Source: Flavobacterium sp. MK4S-17 (GTDB lineage Bacteria; Bacteroidota; Bacteroidia; Flavobacteriales; Flavobacteriaceae). From it: DNA of 64,000 nt. A program made the translations under genes and the position numbers. The DNA lies in NCBI RefSeq assembly GCF_009848495.1, contig NZ_WWEP01000002.1, forward strand, positions 1 through 64,000, written 5' to 3'. How positions within the stretch are numbered: position 1 is the first letter of the stretch; every line of letters begins with the position of its first letter. Under the pieces are notes generated by a model that was not told the DNA's origin, made no database searches, and was given only the letters and a program-made list of their open reading frames with translations. Positions 26,782-35,004 of the stretch are shown here, in pieces.

Positions 26782-27258
26782 ATGGATAAGTTATTTTTTG
26801 ATACCTGGGAAAGCCTGCTCCGCACGTTTATAATAACCGTATTATCATACCTTGCGCTTATAGCCATGTTAAGGATTTCAGGTAAAAGGACACTCAGCCA
26901 GATGAATGCTTTTGATTTTATAGTAACCATTGCATTAGGTTCGGCTTTTGCCACAGTAACGCTTAATAAAGATGTTGTGCTGGCCGATGGTGTGCTGGTG
27001 CTGGGCTTGCTTATATTTTTGCAATACATTATTACATGGCTTTCTGTAAGGGTTAAAAGTATTAACCGGCTTATAACAAGCAAGCCTTCCCTTTTAGCCT
27101 ATAATGGAGAACTTTATAATGATATTATGAAAAATGAAAGGATAACCAATGATGAGGTTGAGGAGGCTTTAAGAAAAAGTGGCTTAACAGATATTAAGCA
27201 GGCTAAAGCTGTTATTTTGGAAACCGCAGGGGATATTACTGTAATTAAAGCAATATAG
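26782..27258 (+). CDS. YetF/DUF421 family membrane protein
   Basis: 158 residues. Hydrophobic segments near 14-34, 48-64 and 70-90, followed by the YetF C-terminal domain with SKPSLLAYNGELYNDIMKNERIT and EEALRKSGLTDIKQAKAVILETAGDITVI, typical of DUF421. RISGKRTLSQMNAFDFIVTIALGS is the family core. These proteins are often found near stress genes; exact role is not established. Stands alone with 95 nt to the next gene. Confidence 0.9.
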   Translation: MDKLFFDTWESLLRTFIITVLSYLALIAMLRISGKRTLSQMNAFDFIVTIALGSAFATVTLNKDVVLADGVLVLGLLIFLQYIITWLSVRVKSINRLITSKPSLLAYNGELYNDIMKNERITNDEVEEALRKSGLTDIKQAKAVILETAGDITVIKAI

Positions 27259-27316
27259 TTTCCCCTATTAACACAAGTTTGGGCTATAGTTAATATATTC
27301 TTTTAGTTATACAGAT

Positions 27317-27324
27317 TAACTTTG
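27317..27324 (+). promoter_or_regulatory. Candidate -7 box before the 92-residue gene
   Basis: TAACTTTG matches TAnnTTTG exactly, 29 nt before the ATG at 27354. No clear TTG at -33. Confidence 0.45.
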
Positions 27325-27353
27325 AGTGTAAGTTTAATTAAAAAAATATACTT

Positions 27354-27632
27354 ATGGCAAATTCAGATTCAAAAACTACAGTTAAGCATAATGAAATAAA
27401 ACAATGGGCAGAAGCACGTGACGGGAAGCCTGCCGTGGTAGAAGGCACAGATAAAAATGGCGGCGGTTTATTACGGATTAATTTTCCCGGCTATGCAGAA
27501 GATAACCTTAAGGAGGTTTCATGGGATGAATTCTTTAAAATATTTGATGAAAATAACCTTGAATTTTTATACCAGGAACAAACGAAAGACGGGGGAGAAA
27601 GCCGCTTTTTTAAATTTGTGAATAAGCAATAA
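27354..27632 (+). CDS. Small conserved acidic protein (often misnamed glucan branching enzyme)
   Basis: 92 soluble residues with no signal peptide. The pattern HNEIKQWAEARDGKPAVVEGT, LLRINFPGY, EVSWDEFFKIFDENNLEFLYQEQT resembles a small family that I recall being labelled 1,4-alpha-glucan branching enzyme in databases although it is far too small to be one. Such genes are found beside stress-response genes. Function unknown. A long inverted repeat starts 5 nt after the stop codon. Confidence 0.7.
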   Translation: MANSDSKTTVKHNEIKQWAEARDGKPAVVEGTDKNGGGLLRINFPGYAEDNLKEVSWDEFFKIFDENNLEFLYQEQTKDGGESRFFKFVNKQ

Positions 27633-27636
27633 AAAA

Positions 27637-27713
27637 AACGGCTGTTTGCTGTTGTAATTAAACCGGGTCCTGTTTTTTGAATTACTACTGCAAAGAACGT
27701 TCAAACAGCCGTT
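27637..27713 (-). ncRNA. Candidate small structured RNA (inverted repeat with U-tract on the minus strand)
   Basis: Perfect 12-bp inverted repeat AACGGCTGTTTG (27637-27648) and CAAACAGCCGTT (27702-27713) enclosing a second repeat GTAATT (27654-27659)/AATTAC (27680-27685). Read on the minus strand the outer stem is followed by about eight U residues (A-run 27631-27638), like an intrinsic terminator with a large structured loop; no minus-strand gene ends here. It could instead be the 3' end structure of the plus-strand gene. Confidence 0.4.
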
Positions 27714-28099
27714 ATGTGTTCTTCAAAATTCTGAATTTTAAGACTGTTATCCTTACATTTTTTTTCTGATTGTTTATATCATTCCGTATAAACCATTTTC
27801 TTTTATAAGTTCCATAACAATAAAAAATTATCCTGTCCCCTTATAGTAGTTCTGTTTAAACAACTGAATATCAGTTGTTATATCTCGTAAAAATCTAAAA
27901 TTCAGTTAAAAATCTTTTTAGCTATATTTTGTTTACTAACTTAGTAACTCAAACCCTCGGTCCTGAGGTGCTAATACATCTCGTTAACCTTTACAGGATA
28001 CTTCTATTGCAAGTAATTCCGCTAAGTCGGTTACGGGCCTGTGTATTATATTTTACTAGTGCATTTTCCCCCCGCATAAACCAACCTAACAACTTAGCT
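27714..28099. other. Non-coding stretch upstream of the receiver gene
   Basis: About 390 nt without a credible gene. The reading frame from 27929 into the receiver has no receiver or signal features before Met at 28100 and is treated as untranslated. It contains a 9+3+9 inverted repeat AACAACTGA-ATA-TCAGTTGTT (27859-27879), a possible operator, an AAAATTC/GAATTTT repeat near 27726-27740, and a small CCTC/GAGG hairpin near 27954-27968. Confidence 0.5.
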
Positions 28100-28492
28100 A
28101 TGGAACATAATATTTTATTAATTGACGATGATGTTGATGAGTTTATTTTTATAACCTCAGTCAAAGAGCATTTTCCTTCTGTGTCTTTTCACTATGCAAA
28201 GTGTGCTACAAATGCATTGAAGATGATGCAGGCTAAACTTCCGGATATTGTAATGCTGGATATTAATATGCCGGCCGTTAACGGCTTGCAATGCCTGGAA
28301 AATATTAAAAAAGACCCGCTGCTTGCAAATGCCACAGTAGTAATTTATTCTACATCTGTTTCTCCAGATGTAAGGGAATATGCATTAAAAAAAGGAGCCG
28401 CGTACTGTATAGAAAAGCCGGCTTCTATTGATGATATAAAAAACACAATTGAAAAAATATTAAAAGTTACAGGTATATACAACAAGCTATGA
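28100..28492 (+). CDS. Single-domain response regulator (intact receiver)
   Basis: 130 residues from the ATG at 28100 (MEHNILLIDDD); the frame extends upstream but that part is not receiver-like. Acidic pocket D9-D10-D11, phospho-acceptor D54 (VMLDINMP), S84/T85 switch and K106 (IEKPAS) are all present. There is no output domain, so it acts by protein contact or phosphorelay. Overlaps the next gene, a degenerate receiver, by 4 nt. Convergent with the multi-sensor kinase at 28956-31658. Confidence 0.9.
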   Translation: MEHNILLIDDDVDEFIFITSVKEHFPSVSFHYAKCATNALKMMQAKLPDIVMLDINMPAVNGLQCLENIKKDPLLANATVVIYSTSVSPDVREYALKKGAAYCIEKPASIDDIKNTIEKILKVTGIYNKL

Positions 28493-28932
28493 TAACAGGT
28501 AAATTAAATATTTTATTGATTGACGGCAATTTAAACAAGGCTGTATTTAATTCTGCTTTTGAGGGGTTAACCATAGCGCATGAAGTAACCACTGTTGCCA
28601 ATATAGATGCGGTAGATAATTTACTGGCAGCCGGGGCAGTAGTGCCTGACGTTATTATTTTAGTAACCGAAAATGACAGGAATGGCCTTAAAATGCTTAA
28701 GGAATTAAAGAAAAGGGAAGTTTTACAAAAAACTATTTTTACGATTCTTGCCGATTGTGAAAAACCGGAGTTTACAGAACAGGTTTTTATGGCCGGTGCT
28801 AATATATGCTTAAAAAAGAACGTAAATAAAAGCAAGCTTATAAAATCTATAAGTGTTATTGCCAGCCTGTGCTGGCAGTATATAACAGACGGGCTTGATA
28901 CAGAGGTTTTTCTGTTAAACTTAAACGATTAA
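28489..28932 (+). CDS. Degenerate receiver-like protein lacking the phospho-acceptor Asp
   Basis: 147 residues with a CheY-like fold: ILLIDGN at 8-14, PDVIILVTEND at 53-63 and a Lys in ICLKKN. Aligned with its neighbour, the acceptor Asp is replaced by V59 and the acidic pair is reduced to one Asp (IDGN), so it cannot be phosphorylated in the normal way. A C-terminal extension (SLCWQYITDGLDTEVFLLNL) follows the fold. It starts 4 nt inside the preceding gene, so the two are translated together. Likely a protein-binding pseudo-receiver. Confidence 0.8.
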   Translation: MITGKLNILLIDGNLNKAVFNSAFEGLTIAHEVTTVANIDAVDNLLAAGAVVPDVIILVTENDRNGLKMLKELKKREVLQKTIFTILADCEKPEFTEQVFMAGANICLKKNVNKSKLIKSISVIASLCWQYITDGLDTEVFLLNLND

Positions 28933-28933
28933 A

Positions 28934-28957
28934 AACCTGCCAAAGGCAAGTTTTTTT
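28934..28957 (+). terminator. Intrinsic terminator after the receiver pair
   Basis: AACCTGCC and GGCAAGTT form an 8-bp stem with one mismatch around an AAA loop, followed by seven T residues. It reaches the stop codon of the convergent kinase gene. Confidence 0.65.
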
Positions 28958-31658
28958 ATTTATCTACCGGGAAATAACAGCAAAATACCGCCCCATTGCC
29001 CTCTGTGCCGCCTGCAGTGATATAGCCTTCGTGCAGTTCCATTATTTTTTTACAAATGGCCAGCCCAATGCCCGAACCTTTGTACTGCTTTTCATTAACC
29101 TGGTAAAATATTTCAAAGAGTTTCAACCGGTGTTTTGAGCCGAAACCTATACCGTTATCGGTAAATGAAATTTTATAAAAATCCTGTTTAGGAAAATGTA
29201 TCTCGGTACCTGCAACAGTATCAAAATCAATTACAATTTGCGGTTTTTTGCCTTCTTCATTAAATTTCAGGGCGTTGTCCAGCAAATGGTAAAACAATAA
29301 TGCCAGCAGGAGCGGGAAACCCTGAATAACCGGCAACTTGGCAGTTATTGCTATTTCCGCTCCCTTTTCCTGTATTTTAGCGGCAAGGTCGTTTAACGTT
29401 GTGGCAAAAACCTCATTAAGGTTCACTTCTGTAAGTTCCTTATCCAGTTCCGGTATTCTGGAATAAGAAACAATATCCTCGGTAAGTAGTTTTAATTTTT
29501 GCAGCGCCGACTGGGTTTTCCTTATGTTGCCGCGCCCCGCATTACTTAGCTTGGCGGCGTCGGTTTTAATTATATGTTCCAGGTTGGTGTACAATATTTT
29601 AAAGGCATCCCGGTAATCTTTAGCCGCAATAGTATTAAATGTAGTAAGTTCTGAATTTAAAGATTCCAGCATCCTGTTTTTAGAAAGCAGCAGTTTGTTA
29701 AGCTCTATCACTTCCTTTTCTGCCATCTTCCGTTCGGTAATATCAGTAGTGGCAGTTGCCACACCATCATCCAGTTTCACCACCGATTGGTAGAACCAGC
29801 CGTTAAACTGCTCATGTACATAGTGCTTTTCATACTGTTGCGGTACACCGGTTTCGGTTACTTCAACAAAATGGCTAAAAATACCGGTTTTCAATACCCC
29901 GGGATTATTTTCAATCAGGCTTTTGCCAATCACATCGCCATATAATTGTTCAGAAGCATGGTTGTTAAGTATCCAGATAAAGTCTGTAATTTTACCATTT
30001 TCATCCCTCACAGCCTTAAAAACCTGTATCATATCCAAAGAACTGTCCAGTGTGGCCTGAAGTAATTCTTTGCTTAATTTTAATTCTTCAGTACGTTCGC
30101 TCACTTCCCGTTCCAGTTGTACCAAATATTTTTGTTCCGAATTTCTCAGTGCTTCCTCAGCCATGCGCTTATCAATAATATCGGCTGCCTGACGTGCCAG
30201 CAGGTCCAGCAGGCTAAACTCCCTTTCGGTTGGGGAATGTTCTTTTTTCCAGTGCGTTGAAAGCATACCCAATAAACGCCCTTCACGGGAGAGCAGGGGA
30301 GTAGATTGCACTGTAGTAATGCCGGATAGCCTGTAATAGTGATAGTCGGAAGTATTGTCTTCAAATTCAAACTGGTATACATTTTTTATAACTATGCGTT
30401 CACCCATTTTAAGGGCTTTGCCACAGGTGCTTTGGGAATCTGTATCCACTTTGCTCCAGTACTCTGCCGATTCCGGGTGAAAGCCTTTCCATGTTAATAG
30501 CTCTAATACTTCCTTTTCAGATACATATAGCTGCAGGCTTCCCATATCAGACTTCATTATGGCTATGGCGGCGTCAAGTATATCGCTGAATATGGTATTA
30601 ATATTACTGGTATTAATCAACCTGTCCTGTAAATATTTGGTGTCTTTTAATTCCTGTAACAATTTTTGCTGTGTTTGTTGTAGTTTGATTTCTGTTCTTT
30701 TTCGGTCGGTTAAATCAGCTGTAACCACAATCATGCATTTTTCGTTTAGCATGGAAAGGGTACTGTTAGCCCATACCCTTGTGCCATCAGGGCGTATGTA
30801 CTGCTTATCGAGCGAAACCGGAATCCCGGTTTCAAAAAGCCGGCTTACGGCTTCAAAGCTGGGGTTTATATATTCCGGTGCGGTAACCTGAGTAATATAA
30901 GAGTTTAGCAACTCCTCACGGCTCCTGCCTAAAATAGTGCACAGGGTTTCATTAACCCTTATAAATTTTCCTTCTTTAGAAATTTCAGATAAACCCACGG
31001 CGGCACTTGCAAATATGGAAGTAAGCCTCTTTTCATTTTCTTTTAATGCTGCCTGTGCGTAGGTACGCTCTGCCAGCTCTGTATCCCTTGATATTATAAT
31101 AGCAGCCGCGTGTGCCAGTATTCCTGCCATTTCAAGATGCATACTTTCCGGATAGCGAGGCTCTGCCCAATACATTGCCAATGTGCCCAGCACAGGGCCG
31201 CCATCTGCACGTACCGGGAATGCCCAGCACGCCCTGTAACCGTGTTTTTGTGCCAGTTTCCTGTAAGGCTCCCAGCCCGGTTCCAGTTCCACATCATAAG
31301 TAATAACAGGTTCCCCCGTGTGCATGGCCAGGCCACAGGCTACAGATTCCGGCCCTACCTTAAAGCCGTTTACATCATGGGCATATTCTTCAGGCATGCC
31401 TATAACATGGTAAAGATCTTTAGCTTGCGGCGGAATTATATAAAAGCCGGCCTTTGCCTCACCACCTGTTTGTTTTACAATAGTATCTACAAGCGGCTTA
31501 AGTGAAGCAGGAAGCGATTTGCCGCTAAGGGCTTTTTGAAAAGCCAGTTGCTGGCCCTTAAGCCAGCTTTCGCGTTCACGCAATTCCTCTTCAGCTGTTT
31601 TAGGAATTTCCTGCTGCTGAAAATGCGGTTTATTTAATTTCTTATCTTGCTCTTTCAA
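28956..31658 (-). CDS. Multi-sensor histidine kinase-like protein with Lys replacing the H-box His
   Basis: 900 residues, starting at TTG 31658 (no ATG in frame near). Domains: GAF (about 40-200), PAS (210-330), coiled stretch, GAF (340-510), PAS (530-650), then a dimerisation-like helix pair and HATPase_c (about 720-900). The H-box region reads FNTIAAKDYRDAF where active kinases have ...SHDLQEP; K680 (29619-29621) sits at the His position. The ATPase retains the N-box (LLDNALKFNEEG), DNGIGFG and GSGIGLAI. No membrane segment, so cytoplasmic. Probably a regulator of another kinase or of the adjacent receivers rather than a self-phosphorylating kinase. Confidence 0.85.
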   Translation of the reverse strand: MKEQDKKLNKPHFQQQEIPKTAEEELRERESWLKGQQLAFQKALSGKSLPASLKPLVDTIVKQTGGEAKAGFYIIPPQAKDLYHVIGMPEEYAHDVNGFKVGPESVACGLAMHTGEPVITYDVELEPGWEPYRKLAQKHGYRACWAFPVRADGGPVLGTLAMYWAEPRYPESMHLEMAGILAHAAAIIISRDTELAERTYAQAALKENEKRLTSIFASAAVGLSEISKEGKFIRVNETLCTILGRSREELLNSYITQVTAPEYINPSFEAVSRLFETGIPVSLDKQYIRPDGTRVWANSTLSMLNEKCMIVVTADLTDRKRTEIKLQQTQQKLLQELKDTKYLQDRLINTSNINTIFSDILDAAIAIMKSDMGSLQLYVSEKEVLELLTWKGFHPESAEYWSKVDTDSQSTCGKALKMGERIVIKNVYQFEFEDNTSDYHYYRLSGITTVQSTPLLSREGRLLGMLSTHWKKEHSPTEREFSLLDLLARQAADIIDKRMAEEALRNSEQKYLVQLEREVSERTEELKLSKELLQATLDSSLDMIQVFKAVRDENGKITDFIWILNNHASEQLYGDVIGKSLIENNPGVLKTGIFSHFVEVTETGVPQQYEKHYVHEQFNGWFYQSVVKLDDGVATATTDITERKMAEKEVIELNKLLLSKNRMLESLNSELTTFNTIAAKDYRDAFKILYTNLEHIIKTDAAKLSNAGRGNIRKTQSALQKLKLLTEDIVSYSRIPELDKELTEVNLNEVFATTLNDLAAKIQEKGAEIAITAKLPVIQGFPLLLALLFYHLLDNALKFNEEGKKPQIVIDFDTVAGTEIHFPKQDFYKISFTDNGIGFGSKHRLKLFEIFYQVNEKQYKGSGIGLAICKKIMELHEGYITAGGTEGNGAVFCCYFPVDK

Positions 31659-32029
31659 TAGTAATATTTAGTTTTTCTTATTCATAGCTACTCCCGCACC
31701 TGCAATAAATACATATACAGCCTAACAGCCTATAAGGAAGGCTGTGTTGCTAACATAGTAAGGAAGTTCTATTGGTTAAGGCAATTAAAACAACAGAGTA
31801 GTATTTACCCTGTATAAAATATAGTGTTTATGTTGCCTCACATATACACTATCAGAAGTATGTATTTTCCGCTAACCGGTTTTACAAAAGTATTAATTCT
31901 TTACACTTGTTGTTTAAATTTTTTCACAATTGTTTAAGCAATACCTTTAATAATGATGCATTTTGGGTGCTTTCAGGGGTTTTTACTGTTGTTAATGCAT
32001 ATTGGTTTAGCAGATGTTATGGTAATGTA
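31659..32029. other. Non-coding gap upstream of the kinase-like gene
   Basis: About 370 AT-rich nt between two minus-strand genes, expected to hold the kinase promoter. A small hairpin CAGCCT (31726-31731)/AGGCTG (31739-31744), with a second CAGCCT copy at 31718-31723 that could pair instead, lies 60-85 nt before the kinase start. No gene recognised; the plus-strand frame here is the shadow of the 32030-34228 gene. Confidence 0.4.
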
Positions 32030-34228
32030 TCACCATTTTATAGTTGAGGTGCAGTTTCCTTTTAAGGTATATTCTGCAATTATTTTAGTGCTTTTGTCAG
32101 GTTTTAGCTGCATGTTATCCATGTTTACGTTAATACTTGGCAGCTTATTTTCCTTAAGTGGTAGTATTACCATCCTGAAGGAAAAGCGGTTATCTCCCCC
32201 TGCTGAAAAAATTACGGTTTTATTCTGTAGCTTAAAATTAACTAATGGATATTCTGTAAATATCATAAATCCGCCTTTTTCTACCTTGCAGTATTGCCTT
32301 GGTACAATGCCAAAAGCTATACCTGCACCATATACTTCCTGGCCCACCTGCCCGCTGCGCTCCCAGCCATCCCGCAGGTCTTCCAGGGCAATCCATAACG
32401 AGGCGTCAATTTCACCGCTTTTTACCTCTTCCTTTTTTGCCAAAACTTCTAAAGGAAGCCTTGGCGGATAATAATACGAAACCCTGTTTATGGTATATTT
32501 TATAAATTCTGCCAGCAGTAGTTTTACAGAGGGCAATATTTCAATACCATTCACTTCCTTTAAAAAAGAGTGTACGGCAGCATATACTTCCTGGTCTTCA
32601 TAAGCTGCGGTATATGGGGCTTCCTTAAGCGGATAAATGCTGAAAAATTTAGGGTAATGTTTTGCGTTGCCATAGTTACACTCCCATAACTGTACATTTC
32701 TCAACATTGCAGCAATACACAGGTAGCTTATGTTAAGGTAAAGCTCATCTTTGGTTATTTTATAAAGCTGAACCATAGCACCGGCAGTGAAAGCCGTATT
32801 GTTTGCCTGGTAAAAAACATCCATGCCATATTGCGAAAGTTTTTTTGCAGCCCTAGCCGCTTCGTTAAGGTAACGCTTTTCCTTTGTAAGCTGCCATAGC
32901 TGCAACATAAGATGGGCATACGTGCCCGGTACATCTTTTTCACCACCGTGTCCGGGCTCTGTTTCCGCTTTTATCACTTCAAGTGTTGCCATTTTATAAA
33001 ATACAGGCCATTCATAATTAAAATGATGCGCCACTTTTATGGCATACTCCGCAGAATCCATTAAAAGTTTTTTTGCTTTTTCATCGCCATCCAGCGCAAG
33101 CCGTGATAAATTAAGCAAAGGGTGGTGCAGGTACCACGAGTCCATAACGCCCGGTTTTTTTTGTTCCTCCTCCCAGTCAAGGTTTTGCTCTTTGGCAGGT
33201 AGCCAGCGCACTATGGTTTTAAGATGCTCATCATAAAATGTTTCCAGCCCGTCATGCAGTGTGTTAATAACAGGGGAGTGGTTTTCCCCGCTCCATTTGT
33301 CATAATCCTTTAACGGTAATAGTACGGCAAGCTGTACCATACTTTCTGGCGGGGTTTTATAATCGCTTACATAGGCATTTAAATAGGTATGCCCGTTGGC
33401 ATACTGCCAGCAGCCTTTATGGAATTCTAAATCAGTAAGGCTTTTACCAAGGGCTTCATGCCAGTTAAAATATTCTGTTTCCGGTTTGGGCAGTATAAGG
33501 TATATTTGTGCCAGGTAGTTTAGGAACATCTTGGAAATCTGAAAATTATCTTCAGGGATTTCATCACTTAGCAATACATAAGCATCAGAAATAATATATT
33601 CTTCATTGGCATTAAGTGGATGGCCCGGTTGTGTAGCTGGCAAGGACATGCCTATTTCGGGCCATGCACCCCCAACAACGCCTCCTGCCGATGTTTGGGT
33701 GGTTTCGCAATAGTTGTTTAACGAAGTTAAATCCTGAAAATAAAATACCGACCCTGTATTAGGCTGTTCCATACTAAAAAACAGCACACCCGACCTTGTG
33801 CCTGCCTGTGCTGCATGAACAGTGCCCGATGTATTTTGTGTATAACCCTGTTTATACAAAGGCATTATATCTTTAGGCCAGTAGGGGATGAGCAAGTCGG
33901 TTTTAGGCTTTAAGGTAGTGCGGTATGTAAAAACAGGGTTTTCAGTATCAGGGGTGCAAAAACTGACTTTTATGCTGACTGTTTCCCCTTCCAGTTCAAC
34001 AATAAAAGGATTTTCATTTTTAATATTGTTTATTTTAAGCTTATCATTTACCGAAAATGCAGCCATAAAAGCTATTATACCCCCGGAGGGCCATTCTGCC
34101 GTTATCCAGAGGCTGTTATCTGCAACACTTATTTTTAGTTTGTACTGCTGCAAGGTAAATTCAGCCAATAACTCAGCAGACCTGAATTGCAGCTGCAAGC
34201 CAGCTGCCCATGCAGATATGGGTTTCAT
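32030..34228 (-). CDS. Large alpha-helical (alpha/alpha-barrel-like) protein, glycoside hydrolase-like
   Basis: 732 residues, no signal peptide, so cytoplasmic. The N-terminal third (about 1-240) is beta-rich; residues about 250-620 are helical with repeated aromatic and acidic patches (WYLHHPLLNLSRLALDG, EPGHGGEKDVPGTYAHLMLQL, YEDQEVYAAVHSFL) that resemble (alpha/alpha)6 carbohydrate-active proteins; the last about 100 residues are beta-rich again. No known family is recognised with confidence. Third gene of an operon after Mn-catalase and an SDR (gap 11 nt). Carbohydrate-related function is an inference. Confidence 0.7.
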   Translation of the reverse strand: MKPISAWAAGLQLQFRSAELLAEFTLQQYKLKISVADNSLWITAEWPSGGIIAFMAAFSVNDKLKINNIKNENPFIVELEGETVSIKVSFCTPDTENPVFTYRTTLKPKTDLLIPYWPKDIMPLYKQGYTQNTSGTVHAAQAGTRSGVLFFSMEQPNTGSVFYFQDLTSLNNYCETTQTSAGGVVGGAWPEIGMSLPATQPGHPLNANEEYIISDAYVLLSDEIPEDNFQISKMFLNYLAQIYLILPKPETEYFNWHEALGKSLTDLEFHKGCWQYANGHTYLNAYVSDYKTPPESMVQLAVLLPLKDYDKWSGENHSPVINTLHDGLETFYDEHLKTIVRWLPAKEQNLDWEEEQKKPGVMDSWYLHHPLLNLSRLALDGDEKAKKLLMDSAEYAIKVAHHFNYEWPVFYKMATLEVIKAETEPGHGGEKDVPGTYAHLMLQLWQLTKEKRYLNEAARAAKKLSQYGMDVFYQANNTAFTAGAMVQLYKITKDELYLNISYLCIAAMLRNVQLWECNYGNAKHYPKFFSIYPLKEAPYTAAYEDQEVYAAVHSFLKEVNGIEILPSVKLLLAEFIKYTINRVSYYYPPRLPLEVLAKKEEVKSGEIDASLWIALEDLRDGWERSGQVGQEVYGAGIAFGIVPRQYCKVEKGGFMIFTEYPLVNFKLQNKTVIFSAGGDNRFSFRMVILPLKENKLPSINVNMDNMQLKPDKSTKIIAEYTLKGNCTSTIKW

Positions 34229-34239
34229 TATACTATCAA

Positions 34240-34995
34240 TTAAATCAGTTGAAGGTGCGGCCTTATTTTCAGTTCAACTATATCACAACGTTCCGGTTGT
34301 ATAAGGCTATACAATACAGAGGCGGCAATATCATCTGCTTTAAGCATGGTTCCTTCCTTTACATTTTGCTTTTTCTTCCCTGTACTTTCAGCCTGCATGT
34401 CAGTATCAACAGCGCCGGGTTCAATAAGGGTAATTTTTATTCCCATTGGGTTAACCTGTTTGCGTAAAGAGGCACTAAAACCCCTTATTCCTGATTTTGT
34501 AGCAACATATACTGAACTTGACTCCTCCTGTACATCGGCACTCATTGAACCTATATTAACTATATGGCCATATTTTTGTTCTTTCATTTGTTTAATAGCT
34601 TCGCCGGCACAGCCCAAATAACCTACAAGGTTAGTATCTACTATCTGCTTCCATTCTTCAAACTCCCCTTCTGTAACGCTGCCATAGGGGAGCGCCGCAT
34701 TATTAATCAGGATGTCAAGAGATTTAAAATTGCCTTTAATTTCATTAAAGATCCGGTTTACACCTTCTTTAGTGGCAACATCTGCAAGGATGCCGTGAAC
34801 AGTACCTTTGGCATTAGCTGTAATATCGTCCAGCGCATCTTCCAGATGCTGCTGTGTTTGGCCAACTATAATTATGTTGGCTCCCAAACCTGATAATAAA
34901 ATTGCCGTAGCCCTGCCAATGCCGGTAGTGCCTCCCGTTATTGCTATATTTTTACCGGAAATCCTGTTTTTAAATATATCTTCAATTGTTGTCAT
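34240..34995 (-). CDS. SDR oxidoreductase in the Mn-catalase operon
   Basis: 251 residues, classical SDR. GGTTGIG cofactor motif near residues 21-27, NNAA in place of NNAG (INNAALPYG), Ser in NIGSMSAD and Y-x3-K in VYVATKSG. The C-terminal GAVDTDMQAESTGKKK loop is common in bacterial SDRs of this type. It starts 9 nt after the Mn-catalase stop and ends 11 nt before the helical protein gene, so the three form one operon. Substrate unknown. Confidence 0.88.
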   Translation of the reverse strand: MTTIEDIFKNRISGKNIAITGGTTGIGRATAILLSGLGANIIIVGQTQQHLEDALDDITANAKGTVHGILADVATKEGVNRIFNEIKGNFKSLDILINNAALPYGSVTEGEFEEWKQIVDTNLVGYLGCAGEAIKQMKEQKYGHIVNIGSMSADVQEESSSVYVATKSGIRGFSASLRKQVNPMGIKITLIEPGAVDTDMQAESTGKKKQNVKEGTMLKADDIAASVLYSLIQPERCDIVELKIRPHLQLI

Positions 34996-35004
34996 AGCAT
35001 TGTA

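Noticed and set aside
27637..27713. Inverted repeat as an insertion-sequence or MITE end
   Set aside because: No target duplication or transposase is seen; the structure is short with nested stems and a U-tract, so an RNA or terminator is a better reading.
27929..28099. N-terminal extension of the receiver gene
   Set aside because: The 57 residues before Met at 28100 do not resemble any domain and are followed by a typical receiver start MEHNILLIDDD.
31953..32471. Plus-strand frame of 172 codons
   Set aside because: It is antisense to the end of the well-supported 32030-34228 gene and has no domain features.
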